From: DATBVX01 sp963696675
Lineage (GTDB): Bacteria; Pseudomonadota; Gammaproteobacteria; Steroidobacterales; Steroidobacteraceae
Direction: 5' to 3'
DNA length: 64,000 nucleotides
NCBI GenBank assembly: GCA_963696675.1
Contig: CAVOLM010000054.1
Span: 1-64,000 of the forward strand
Position numbers and translations under genes: made by a program. Below are positions 1 through 8,052 of this stretch, one piece after another (position 1 is the stretch's first letter; each line of letters opens with the position of its first letter). The notes below the pieces were generated by a model. That model saw only the letters and a program-made list of their open reading frames with translations. It had not been told where the DNA came from and did not search any database.

Positions 1-11
1 CTCCGCATGGG

Positions 12-997
12 CTAGCGCGTGACGTCGATCACGATGCGGCCGCGGATGTCTCCCTCAAGAATGCGCTCGGCGAGTTGAGGAAGTTTCGACATGGGTTCCT
101 CGGTCGTCATGTCAGCGAGACGGCCGGGCTCGAGATCCCTTGCAAGGCGTTCCCAGGCTGCATGGCGCAGGGCCTGCGGGGCCATTACCGAATCAATGCC
201 CAACAACGCGATGCCGCGGAGGATATGTGGGAGTACCGTGGCGTGGGGCATGCTGGCGCCGCCGGCGAGACCGCAGGCGGCTACCGCGCCGCCATACAGC
301 ATCTGCGACAGGACGTTGACGAGTATCAGACCGCCGACCGTATCGATCGCAGCGCCCCATCTCTCTTTCTGGAGCGGACTACCTTCCTTCGACAGCTCTG
401 CGCGGTCGATGAATTTTTCGCGCCGAGTCTTGCGAGATAGTCATGCGTGGCTGGGCGTCCTGTTGATGCAGCGACCGCATAGCCGCGGGCCGATAACAAG
501 GCGATTGCAACCGAACCGACTCCGCCTGCTGCACCCGTGACCGGCGCGGGTCCATTGCGCGCCCCCATTCTTCGAGGGCTTCAACGCACAGGGCAGCCGT
601 GTAGCCGGCCGTGCCGATTGCCATCGCCTGTTTGGTGGAGAACTGCCGCGGAATTCTGACGAGCCACTCGGGTTTGACTCGTTGGAAGCGCGTGTAACCA
701 CCCGATTGAGTTTCGGACAGACCCCAGCCGTTGACGACGACTCGCTCTCCCGGCTTCCAGTCCTTGCTTCGACTCTCGACAACTGTACCCGCCAGATCGA
801 TTCCCGCGATCAGCGGCGGCTTGCGCACGATCTCGTCTGCCGGATACTGCGAGCCCGTCTTTGTAGTTCAGCGTCGAATATTCGACTTCGACCAGAACAT
901 CGTGCGCGGGAAGGTCATTCAGCGTGAGTGACTTGAAGGTGGCCTTGGGTTTGCCATCAATTTCTTCGATGACAAGGGCTTGAAAGGCTTCAGCCAT
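12..997 (-). CDS. acuI: AcuI/YhdH-type quinone-oxidoreductase-family reductase, frameshifted
   Basis: Medium-chain dehydrogenase/reductase without zinc, closest by eye to AcuI/YhdH, which reduces acryloyl-CoA to propionyl-CoA with NADPH. Pieces in three frames join into one protein of about 328 residues, the family length: an N-terminal GroES-like part from ATG at 997 (LNYKDGLAV), PLIAGIDLAGTV, the Rossmann stretch VTGAAGGVGSVAIALL, and a C-terminus ending RGRIVIDVTR. The shifts lie near 842 (one extra base), 567 (one G missing from a G run) and 415 (one base missing). With three lesions it could be a true pseudogene, but frameshifts are common across this window, so sequence error is as likely. 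Divergent from the dioxygenase at 1372. The exact substrate is inferred from the family. Confidence 0.75.
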
Positions 998-1371
998 GGC
1001 TAGCTCTCTTTTGGTCGATGTAAAGTTCCGGCAGTCGACCGCTTGGTGCGCCCGAATCCTGCTGGTGTCGATACTAAGGGCTTTGGATCTTGCGTGGGGA
1101 ATCGATTGCGATCCAAAGCCGCTGCGCTTCAAGAGCTTGCGCTTCCTCCGGTAAATCCCGCCTGCATTGAGTCCCCAATGCCGCTGAAGAACTACAGGGA
1201 CCGCATGGCCCGGGGGCACCACTGCAAATGAGGGCGCAATTTCGCGGGGATCCGCGACAATACGGAGTCAGGGTAGACTCTGATGCGCTAGGTGTCTTGC
1301 AAAACAGTGATTATTGAGGCAAACGCGACTGCCGTATTCGTCCGGCAACACGTCAACTGGGGGATAAGCAG
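998..1371. other. Divergent intergenic region with inverted repeats
   Basis: No credible gene lies in these 374 bases between the AcuI-like gene and the dioxygenase. The region holds an 11-bp perfect inverted repeat (1079-1089 and 1110-1120) and a shorter one, GAGTC-N6-GACTC, at 1265-1280 upstream of the dioxygenase, either of which could be an operator. A purine-rich GGGGATAAG lies just before the dioxygenase ATG. I see no convincing -35/-10 pair. Confidence 0.5.
1079..1120. repeat. 11-bp perfect inverted repeat, 20-nt spacer
   Basis: GGCTTTGGATC at 1079-1089 is exactly complementary to GATCCAAAGCC at 1110-1120, with 20 bases between. No T-run follows on either strand, so it is not an ordinary intrinsic terminator. 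It may be a regulator-binding site or an RNA hairpin in the leader of either flanking gene. Confidence 0.7.
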
Positions 1372-2328
1372 ATGGAACCGAATCCACACATCCTGAAGCA
1401 CCACCACATCACTCTGAATGTCGGTACGGCTCAGGAGGATTACGACTTTCACACCAAAGTGCTCGGGTTGAAGAGCGTGAAGAAGACGGCGCTCTATGAC
1501 GGTGACGAGCCGATCTATCACCTCTACTACGGCAATGATCTCGGTGACGAAAGTACTCTGATTACCTGTTTCCCGATGCGCCAGTCCGGTCGCAAGGCGC
1601 GCCCCGGTACGGGCCAGATCAAGACGCTCGCTCTGTCCGTACCACGATCGTCGCTCAAGTTTTGGCAAGAGCACCTCAAAAAGCACGGCGTCAACGCGCT
1701 CGATGACGAGCGGTTTGGCGAGCGGATGCTTCGATTCAAGCACCCTTGCGGAATCGAATATGCCTTTGTCGGCATCGACGAAGACGATCGAAAACCCTAC
1801 TCGAACGGCGTAGTTCCCTCGGAGCATGGCATTCGGGGTACCCACGGCATCACGGTGTCGGTGCGTGACTCGGAGAACTCCGAAGAATTCATTCAGGACG
1901 GCTGGAGCGGGAAGAATCGACGAACCGATGGCGCGACGATTCGCTATGAGGTCGGAAAGGGCGGCACGGGCACGATCGTTGATTTCCTAAAGGAGCCGAC
2001 TGTTCCCCAAGGTTCGTGGGCCTATGGCGAAGGTACGGTCCATCACTGCGCCTTCAAAGTCGCAACGCTCGACATCCAGAGCAACGTCAAGTTTCGACTG
2101 GAAGGCTTGGGATACACGGATACGTCGGATCGGAAGGATCGTGGATACTTCGACTCGATCTACGTACGCACGCCCGCTGGTGCGCTGTTCGAAGCGTGCG
2201 TCTCTAAGGCCGAGGGATTCCTTGTCGATGAGTGCTACGAGGACCTCGGCAAGAGCCTGCAGATTCCGCCCGTGTTCCGTGACCGCGAGAAGAGTATTGC
2301 GTCGTACCTTGAGCCGCTGAAGTACTGA
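1372..2328 (+). CDS. VOC-family ring-cleaving dioxygenase (PcpA/MhqO-like)
   Basis: A 318-residue protein of two glyoxalase-like (VOC) modules, the architecture of Fe(II) hydroquinone-cleaving dioxygenases such as PcpA and MhqO. These open para-diphenols with O2 to gamma-hydroxymuconic semialdehydes. The expected 2-His-1-Glu metal set is visible: His in LKHHHITLNV (residues 10-12), His in TVHHCAFKV (224-225) and Glu in ALFEACVS (274). These lie very close to the PcpA ligands H11, H227 and E276. The start ATG follows GGGGATAAGCAG. It stands alone, divergent from the AcuI-like gene, with inverted repeats upstream that could bind a regulator. Natural substrate is unknown; detoxification of quinols is the family-based guess. 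Confidence 0.85.
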   Translation: MEPNPHILKHHHITLNVGTAQEDYDFHTKVLGLKSVKKTALYDGDEPIYHLYYGNDLGDESTLITCFPMRQSGRKARPGTGQIKTLALSVPRSSLKFWQEHLKKHGVNALDDERFGERMLRFKHPCGIEYAFVGIDEDDRKPYSNGVVPSEHGIRGTHGITVSVRDSENSEEFIQDGWSGKNRRTDGATIRYEVGKGGTGTIVDFLKEPTVPQGSWAYGEGTVHHCAFKVATLDIQSNVKFRLEGLGYTDTSDRKDRGYFDSIYVRTPAGALFEACVSKAEGFLVDECYEDLGKSLQIPPVFRDREKSIASYLEPLKY

Positions 2329-2363
2329 GGCCGGCCAATCTACATCCGGCGGTGACATCCCAT

Positions 2364-2759
2364 CTATGCGGGGAGAAAGCCGGGCACACGTGCGGCTTTC
2401 GTATCGAACGTCGCGGTCGCTCGGCATCCGATTCGCCGATTGTGAGCCGCTATGAGACAGTCGGTGAAGCCGGCGGCGGAGTCCTTCCAGTGGAACACGG
2501 CTTCCTCAACCGCGGGTTCATCCTCGAAGGTCAGTTCACGTGATTCGAGCAGTCGTTGCAAGACTGCCAGAATCTCGGACTTTTCGAGCTCATAGCGGCT
2601 GCGCAGAACCCACTCGGTCTCGATGATCGCGAGCAGCGATACAAGCACCGGCTCATTGCGACTGAGCGATGTCTCAACCAGTCGACGTGCACGCCGAGTC
2701 TGATTGGCATCATCGGCGATCAACAGGCGCACGAGCACGTTGGTGTCGATGCCCAGCAT
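2364..2759 (-). CDS. vapC: VapC-type PIN-domain ribonuclease toxin
   Basis: 131 residues with the four acidic PIN residues: D5 (MLGIDTNVLVRLL), E47 (LLAIIETEWVL), D100 (GFTDCLIAAH) and D119 (ATFDTKAA). PIN toxins of the VapC family cleave RNA, often initiator tRNA or 23S rRNA, with Mg2+. The gene lies 12 bases downstream of an AbrB-type antitoxin on the same strand, the usual antitoxin-first order. All catalytic acids are present and the length is normal, so the toxin is probably functional. The RNA target cannot be read from sequence. Confidence 0.88.
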   Translation of the reverse strand: MLGIDTNVLVRLLIADDANQTRRARRLVETSLSRNEPVLVSLLAIIETEWVLRSRYELEKSEILAVLQRLLESRELTFEDEPAVEEAVFHWKDSAAGFTDCLIAAHNRRIGCRATATFDTKAARVPGFLPA

Positions 2760-2771
2760 CGCGGGGCACTC

Positions 2772-2981
2772 CTACCGATTCATCTGCTCGACGCGTACAT
2801 GCCGTCGCTTTCGTGGGGTAAACGCCAGATTGCGGATACTCCGGTTCTTCACCCGAACGATGATCGTGCCGTTCTCGAGCACCGTGAAATGAATCGTGTC
2901 GCCGGCGTTTAGCCCCGCCGCATCACGCACGCTTTTTGGGATAGTAGTTTGGCCTTTGCTGGTGACCGTGGAGGAGGCCAT
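2772..2981 (-). CDS. vapB: VapB-type AbrB/SpoVT antitoxin
   Basis: A 69-residue protein opening with the swapped-hairpin AbrB signature VTSKGQTTIPKSVRDAAGL, which binds DNA as a dimer. The basic C-terminus (FTPRKRRHVRVEQMNR) would be the part that blocks the partner toxin. It is first in a two-gene operon with the PIN toxin and should repress its own promoter, as VapB proteins do. It sits next to tRNA-Pro. Confidence 0.87.
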   Translation of the reverse strand: MASSTVTSKGQTTIPKSVRDAAGLNAGDTIHFTVLENGTIIVRVKNRSIRNLAFTPRKRRHVRVEQMNR

Positions 2982-3135
2982 TGCAATATTCCTTACGTCC
3001 TTACGAATAGCCAGATAGTAAGGTACTCAAAGTGGGATGGCAAAGCCTCGGTTTCTCCCACGCATGCGTGACAAAAGTTGCGTGCCCATGTGGCTCGAAA
3101 GGTCTAAAGGAGAAACGCCTAAGTTATTGATCAAA

Positions 3136-3213
<78 letters not shown>

Positions 3214-3259
3214 AGCTTTGTGTCGGCGGCGCGTGGAATGGCCGTCGGCGAGGGCGCGA

Positions 3260-3288
3260 AGTGTACTTTGCGGCCCCTTCTGGTTCAA
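3260..3288 (-). promoter_or_regulatory. Sigma70 promoter for tRNA-Pro
   Basis: On the minus strand, -35 TTGAAC (3283-3288) and -10 TACACT (3260-3265) are 17 bp apart. A GC-rich discriminator follows, as expected for a stable-RNA promoter. Transcription would start near 3253, about 40 bases before the mature tRNA. Confidence 0.65.
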
Positions 3289-3339
3289 CCGGTTGTGCGC
3301 CCGAGTGGCACGCCTGTGGGCTTTCGACATCTGCGCGGA

Positions 3340-3528
3340 TCAGCTATCGCCGCCCGTGCCTGATCCGACGCGACTGCGCGGCAGCGTGACCACCGCCTCG
3401 AGTCCGTGAGGCGCAAGATTTCGGAGCACCACCGAGCCTCCATGGGCCTGCACGACGTCGCGCACGATCGTGAGACCGAGCCCTGCGCCCCCGGAGTCGC
3501 GATTGCGCGAAGATTCGAGCCTCAGCCT
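3340..3528 (-). pseudogene. C-terminal remnant of a sensor histidine kinase
   Basis: The minus frame ending at the stop 3340-3342 reads as the last ~60 residues of an EnvZ/CpxA-type kinase ATPase domain: ESSRNRDSGGAGLGLTIVRD (G2 box GAGLGL), then AHGGSVVLRN and AVVTLPR. No start codon, HisKA domain or N/G1 boxes lie upstream. Recognisable kinase sequence stops near 3528, inside the last codons of the Spy-like gene. Spy/CpxP-like genes often neighbour two-component systems, so this looks like a deletion that removed the regulator and most of the kinase, or a misassembly joining the two ends. Confidence 0.75.
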
Positions 3529-3923
3529 GGGCCTGACATTTGCGCGCCCGGCTGCGGGCCGGGTGGATGCTCGCGCCGCTGGGCCTGCATGGCGTTGAAT
3601 TTCTGCATCTGCTCATCGGTCAGGATGGGCTTGAGTTGCTCGGCCAGTTCCTGATCCATCGCGTCGCGTTGCTGGTGCATTTCTTCGCGGCTGGGGCGCT
3701 GCCCGGAGGATCGCGCCTGGTTGCGCATCGCCTGCAGTTTGGCATGCTGTTGCTCGAGCACCTGTTCCACTTTCGCCTTCTGGTCGGCGCTGAGGTTGAG
3801 ATCGGTCGTGAGCCGCTCGATCGGTGGTTGCCGCTGACCTTGGGAAGGGCCGGACGGCGGATCGGCGAGCGCAACTCCGGCAGCGAGCATGGCGGTGGCC
3901 ATGATAGTGGTACGAAATCTCAT
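3522..3923 (-). CDS. Spy/CpxP-like periplasmic chaperone or metal-sensor protein
   Basis: 133 residues starting at ATG 3923, chosen because AGGAGAC precedes it and a clean signal peptide follows (MATAMLAAGVALA, cleaved before DPP). The mature part is helical and Gln/Arg/Met-rich, with two LTxxQ-like repeats (LNLSADQKAKVE and ILTDEQMQKF) typical of Spy/CpxP refolding chaperones. These form cradle-shaped periplasmic dimers that bind unfolded proteins under envelope or metal stress. The C-terminal Pro/Gly tail ends MSGPG. Immediately downstream is a truncated histidine kinase, so the cognate regulatory pair may have been lost. Confidence 0.8.
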   Translation of the reverse strand: MRFRTTIMATAMLAAGVALADPPSGPSQGQRQPPIERLTTDLNLSADQKAKVEQVLEQQHAKLQAMRNQARSSGQRPSREEMHQQRDAMDQELAEQLKPILTDEQMQKFNAMQAQRREHPPGPQPGAQMSGPG

Positions 3924-4052
3924 GCGGGTCTCCTGGGGCGTATACGGCAAACATGAGCCGCACCAGACGGCTGGTGCGGGCACGTCCACTGCAGACCTCG
4001 GAATTCCCGGCGCGGTTCCGTGAGGAATTGTCAGCAAGTGTGAAGGGACGGG

Positions 4053-5036
4053 TCAGTAGCTGCGTTCGACCGCAACGATCGCGAGCGAGCGCAGCGCGAG
4101 CGAATACCGTGATTCCGGAACGATTTCGAGTGCGGCCAGCGCCGCGTCGGTCTCGGAGCGGGCAAGTTGCGCTGTGTACTCGAGGCCGCCCGTCACTTCG
4201 ATCGCTTCGGTGATATGCGCAAGCTCTGCGAGGCCGCCCTGTTCGATCGCCAGGCGGATCGCCGCGCGCTGTTCCACATTGCCGTTCTTGAGCGCATGGA
4301 TGAGGGGCAATGTCGGCTTGCCTTCAGCGAGATCCTCACCGAGGTTCTTGCCACGCTCCTCGGCGCTGCCACGGTAATCGAGCAGATCGTCGATGAGCTG
4401 GAACGCCGTGCCGACGCGTCGTCCATATTCCGCGAGAGCCCTGCGATCGGAATCGCCGGCACCCGCGAGCACCGCTGCGATTTCAGCGCCAGCCTCGAAG
4501 AGCTTTGCGGTCTTACGATAGATGACGTTGAGGTAGCGCTGCTCGGTCGTTTCCGGATCGTGGGCATTGAGAAGCTGCAGCACCTCACCCTCGGCAATGG
4601 TGTTGGTGGCATCCGCCATGATGCTCATGATCCCGAGCGAGCCCATCTCGGCCATCATCTGAAAGGCGCGCGAATACAGGAAGTCACCGACCAGCACGCT
4701 GGTTTCGTTGCCCCAGATCTCGTTCGCAGTGTCGTGCCCGCGGCGCATCGAGGAGCTATCGACGACATCGTCGTGCAGGAGCGTTGCCGTGTGGATGAAC
4801 TCGATCAGCGCCGCAGCATCGATGTGCTGGCGGCCGCGATAGTTCAGCGCATGCGCGGCGAGCAGCACCAGCAGCGGGCGCAGGCGTTTGCCGCCGCTGG
4901 CAACAATGTAAGTCGAAACCTGGTCAACCAGCGCCACTTCGCTGTGCAGCCGCTCGCGGATGCGTTGGTCGACCGCCGCCAGGTCGTCGCTGACGAGCTC
5001 GCGGATATCTTCTATTTTCATTGAGTTACGAGACAT
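4053..5036 (-). CDS. ispB: Octaprenyl (polyprenyl) diphosphate synthase
   Basis: A 327-residue trans-prenyltransferase that elongates farnesyl diphosphate with isopentenyl diphosphate to make the ubiquinone side chain. Both aspartate-rich motifs are present: DDVVD (residues ~88-92) and DDLLD (~214-218). The start is MSRNSMKIED at 5036 or the second Met at 5021; neither has a good Shine-Dalgarno. Divergent from rplU-rpmA-obgE, the standard gammaproteobacterial arrangement. Confidence 0.95.
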   Translation of the reverse strand: MSRNSMKIEDIRELVSDDLAAVDQRIRERLHSEVALVDQVSTYIVASGGKRLRPLLVLLAAHALNYRGRQHIDAAALIEFIHTATLLHDDVVDSSSMRRGHDTANEIWGNETSVLVGDFLYSRAFQMMAEMGSLGIMSIMADATNTIAEGEVLQLLNAHDPETTEQRYLNVIYRKTAKLFEAGAEIAAVLAGAGDSDRRALAEYGRRVGTAFQLIDDLLDYRGSAEERGKNLGEDLAEGKPTLPLIHALKNGNVEQRAAIRLAIEQGGLAELAHITEAIEVTGGLEYTAQLARSETDAALAALEIVPESRYSLALRSLAIVAVERSY

Positions 5037-5066
5037 CGGGAGGAGCGCATGGTAACGGCAAAGCGT

Positions 5067-5095
5067 TTGACCCGCCAGCGCCCAACCATTAGAAT
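5067..5095 (+). promoter_or_regulatory. Sigma70 promoter of rplU-rpmA
   Basis: -35 TTGACC (5067-5072) and -10 TAGAAT (5090-5095) with a 17-bp spacer. The predicted start near 5102 leaves a leader of about 50 bases before rplU. Confidence 0.7.
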
Positions 5096-5151
5096 TCGCA
5101 GCCTTTTTTCACCAGCCCAAACTTCCGACGGGCGCTTGAGGAGAGACTCAA

Positions 5152-5463
5152 ATGTTTGCGGTGATAGCGACCGGCGGCAAGCAGTATCGCGTGCAGGAAG
5201 GCACCGTGCTGCGGATCGAGAAACTGCCCGAAGCGCAAGGCGCATCGGTTGAATTTGGTCAGGTGCTGCTCGTCGGCGAAGGCACCGACATCAAGCTCGG
5301 CAAACCCTTCGTACAGGGTGGCAAGGTCACCGCGACTATTCAGTCGCATGGCAAGGGCGATAAGGTGCGGATCGTGAAGTTCCGACGCCGCAAGCACTAC
5401 AAGCGAGAGAAGACCCACCGTCAGCCGTACACGGAAATCAAGGTGACGGGCATTGTTGGCTAA
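5152..5463 (+). CDS. rplU: 50S ribosomal protein L21
   Basis: 103 residues, full length, beginning MFAVIATGGKQYRVQEG and containing the KRRKHYKRE-like RNA-binding stretch (FRRRKHYKREKTHRQPY). L21 binds 23S rRNA next to L20. AGGAGAGAC precedes the ATG. First gene of rplU-rpmA, 27 bases before rpmA. Confidence 0.98.
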   Translation: MFAVIATGGKQYRVQEGTVLRIEKLPEAQGASVEFGQVLLVGEGTDIKLGKPFVQGGKVTATIQSHGKGDKVRIVKFRRRKHYKREKTHRQPYTEIKVTGIVG

Positions 5464-5490
5464 GACGGTTGGCTAGGAGAGGATTCTTCC

Positions 5491-5748
5491 ATGGCACACA
5501 AGAAAGCAGGCGGTAGTACCCGCAACGGCCGCGACTCACAGAGCAAGCGGCTCGGCGTCAAGAAGTTCGGCGGCGAAAAAGTCCTGGCCGGCAATATTAT
5601 TGTCCGCCAGCGCGGCACGCAGTGGCATCCGGGCGTGAATGTCGGGATCGGCACGGATCACACCCTGTTTGCGAAGGCCAACGGTCGCGTCGCGTTCAAG
5701 GTCCGCGGCAAAGCGCGCAACACGTTCGTGGACGTCGTCACCGAGTAG
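5491..5748 (+). CDS. rpmA: 50S ribosomal protein L27
   Basis: 85 residues starting MAHKKAGGSTRNGRDSQSKR, the N-terminal extension that reaches toward the peptidyl-transferase centre. AGGAGAGG lies before the ATG. A strong intrinsic terminator follows, separating it in part from obgE. Confidence 0.98.
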   Translation: MAHKKAGGSTRNGRDSQSKRLGVKKFGGEKVLAGNIIVRQRGTQWHPGVNVGIGTDHTLFAKANGRVAFKVRGKARNTFVDVVTE

Positions 5749-5772
5749 GCTCGTCCCGCCAGATATGAAGAG

Positions 5773-5799
5773 AAAAACCCCGGCGTTGCCGGGGTTTTT
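5773..5799 (+). terminator. Intrinsic terminator after rpmA
   Basis: A 7-bp GC stem, CCCCGGC (5778-5784) / GCCGGGG (5788-5794), with a GTT loop, flanked by A5 and T5 runs. It could work on either strand. Confidence 0.9.
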
Positions 5800-5814
5800 G
5801 TTTGAGGCCCGGCA

Positions 5815-6823
5815 ATGAAATTCGTCGATGAAGCCACCCTGAGAGTGCAGGCCGGAAACGGTGGGCGCGGCTGCGTGAGTTTTCGCCGCGAGAAATTCGT
5901 ACCGTTTGGTGGACCCGACGGCGGTGATGGCGGTAATGGCGGCAGCGTCTATCTGTGCGCGGCAACCGGCATCAATACGCTCGCGGACTTTCGCATCGTG
6001 AGGACATACCGCGCAGCGCACGGCGAAGCGGGCAGCAGCCGCGACTGCACGGGTCGCGGTGGCACAGACCTCACTATTCCCGTGCCGGTCGGCACGGTCG
6101 TGCAGGATGTCGAGACGCAGGAACTGATCGGCGATCTGACCAGCGCTGGGCAGTCGGTGCTTGTCGCGCAAGGGAGGCCGCGGCGGCTGGGGAAATACGC
6201 GCTTCAAGAGCAGCACGAATCGCTCGCCACGACAGCACGGCTCGGGCATCCCAGGCGAAAAACGCACGCTGGCACTCGAACTGAAGCTCATCGCCGATGT
6301 GGGGCTTCTCGGCTTGCCGAACGCGGGCAAATCGACCCTCATTCGAGCCGTGTCCGCGGCGAAACCCAGGGTCGCCGACTATCCGTTCACGACGCTCCAT
6401 CCCAATCTCGGGGTCGTCTCGGTGGGTGAGCATCGCAGTTTCGTCATGGCCGATATCCCGGGCCTGATCGAGGGTGCTGCTGAGGGCGCCGGTCTCGGCA
6501 TTCGCTTCCTCAAGCACCTGCAGCGCACGCGTTTGCTCTTGCACCTGGTCGACATTGCACCCCCGGACCCCGCGGCGGACGCAGTGAAGGATGCGCGGGC
6601 CATCGTTGCGGAATTGAAGAAATTCAGCCTCGAACTGGCGAAAAAAGACCGCTGGCTGGTGCTCAACAAGATCGATCTGCTCGAGGGCCAGGCGCTCGAG
6701 GAGCGCTGCCAGGAAATCGTGCGCAGGCTCCGCTGGAAGGGCCCTGTGCACCGCGTTTCCGGTGCTACGGGGCAGGGCACCCGCGAGCTTTGCCAGGCCG
6801 TGATGAGCCACCTCGAACAATAA
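5815..6823 (+). CDS. obgE: Obg GTPase (CgtA), one frameshift
   Basis: Ribosome-associated GTPase needed for 50S assembly and stress control. The N-terminal glycine-rich Obg fold begins MKFVDEATLRVQAGNGG. The G domain shows GLPNAGKST (G1), DIPG (G3), NKID (G4) and SGATG (G5). The two parts are in different frames. The shift is at the GGG run 6172-6174, where removing one G restores AQGGRGGWGN, matching the family without a gap. The rebuilt protein is 335 residues. Because Obg is essential, an extra base in the sequence is more likely than a broken gene. GAGG lies before the ATG. Confidence 0.93.
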
Positions 6824-6963
6824 GAAAGTGTGGACCGGTTCACACCCCGGGTTGTGACCCGCTCAACAGAAGCTGCACGCTGTCCTACAGCCGCCATTCG
6901 TCAGCGCTAGCATGGGTCACGGTATTGCCTGCGGTGCGCAGCAGTGCGCGCAAAAGGACTGCC

Positions 6964-7311
6964 ATGCAGATTCGGACGCCTCCCGCTTCCCGGCGCGCCA
7001 AGCAAACTTCGCGCAACTCCAACGAGCGCCCGCAAGGCCGTAAAGAGGCCTGGCACGCCGTATCGATCATCACGCCGACTTCGACCTGCGAAGCCGCCAG
7101 CGCGCTGCGCAACCACCGCTTCTTGTCCAAGGACGCGCCACGTCTGCCGCTGGCAGGCTGTACCTCGCCGGAGAGTTGCCGGTGCATTTATCGTCATCAC
7201 GCTGATCGGCGCGGCAAGCCACGGCGCTCCGCCGACCGAGGCGACCCGCCCAAGTCCAACGGTGAAACAGAGCGTCGCGGTCAGCGCGGACGCCGCAGCG
7301 ACGACGTGTAG
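6964..7311 (+). CDS. Conserved small Cys/His/Arg-rich protein of unknown function
   Basis: A 115-residue basic protein starting at ATG 6964 after AAAGGACTGCC. The core reads HAVSIITPTSTCEAA, then RFLSKDAPRLPLAGC, then the cluster CTSPESCRCIYRHHADRR, followed by a basic, low-complexity tail. The C-x5-C-x-C...HH arrangement suggests metal or nucleic-acid binding. I recall similar short proteins in Xanthomonadales but know of no function. The next gene starts 5 bases after its stop, so the two are probably cotranscribed. Confidence 0.6.
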   Translation: MQIRTPPASRRAKQTSRNSNERPQGRKEAWHAVSIITPTSTCEAASALRNHRFLSKDAPRLPLAGCTSPESCRCIYRHHADRRGKPRRSADRGDPPKSNGETERRGQRGRRSDDV

Positions 7312-7316
7312 GCCGG

Positions 7317-7988
7317 ATGAGCGCTGAGCACGTCTACATTGAGTCCGATGTCAGCGAGATTCCAGATCCTCGCAAGGTTCGCAATGTCCAGGCGAGCCTG
7401 AGGTTGTCGAGCCGCTGGCGCGGCTGCTCCACGACCCTCGATGTCTTCGAGAAGCGCTTTCTCGCCGTACATAGCAGACGCCCCCGGGCAGCGCTCAAGC
7501 ACTATGCCCTCGACCTGCGTTTCGTGGATCCCACCCCGGAGCATCGACGGCACGTTCCATGGAAGTGCCTGCAGACCGCAGCGGGGTTGATGCTGCTTTC
7601 TCTCGCGGCCTGGTGGTGGATGAAACACTCATCGCTGCCGTTCAGCGAGAATCCATGGTTGCCCGCCTGGGCGTTGATCGTGTCAGGGACGGTGTGCACC
7701 GTTTTACTGTCTGCTTACCGCATGACGGAGACGATCACGTTCTTCAGTGTGCACGGCCGGGCGCGGCTATTCGACGTGGTGGGCGGGCTGGGTGCCTTTC
7801 ACGCGGCGCGCGCTTTCGAGGCGGAACTCGGCGCGCATATTCAACGCGCAGGCGCAATCCGCGGCGCGACTCGAGCGCAACAATTGCGCGACGAAATGCG
7901 CGAACACTACCGATTGCAGCAGCATGGCGTCCTGTCCATGCCCGAGTACGAAGAGAGCAAAGCGCGCATCCTGCAGCAACACGCCTGA
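7317..7988 (+). CDS. Two-TM membrane protein of unknown function with SHOCT-like tail
   Basis: 223 residues with two hydrophobic segments around residues 85-130 (LQTAAGLMLLSLAAWWW and WALIVSGTVCTVLLSAY) inside soluble arms. The C-terminus, LRDEMREHYRLQQHGVLSMP followed by EYEESKARIL, resembles the short SHOCT oligomerisation motif. I do not recognise a family function. It starts 5 bases after the stop of the Cys/His-rich gene, forming a likely two-gene unit. Confidence 0.6.
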   Translation: MSAEHVYIESDVSEIPDPRKVRNVQASLRLSSRWRGCSTTLDVFEKRFLAVHSRRPRAALKHYALDLRFVDPTPEHRRHVPWKCLQTAAGLMLLSLAAWWWMKHSSLPFSENPWLPAWALIVSGTVCTVLLSAYRMTETITFFSVHGRARLFDVVGGLGAFHAARAFEAELGAHIQRAGAIRGATRAQQLRDEMREHYRLQQHGVLSMPEYEESKARILQQHA

Positions 7989-8052
7989 AACTCTAATAAC
8001 ATTCCGTCCGCTCCCGCGAGCACCGGTTTCACAGCGCGAGGCGGATCGAAAC

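Noticed and set aside
3344..4213. Several overlapping Arg/Pro/Ser-rich reading frames over the Spy-like gene
   Set aside because: They are out-of-frame readings of GC-rich coding DNA with no start signals or family resemblance.
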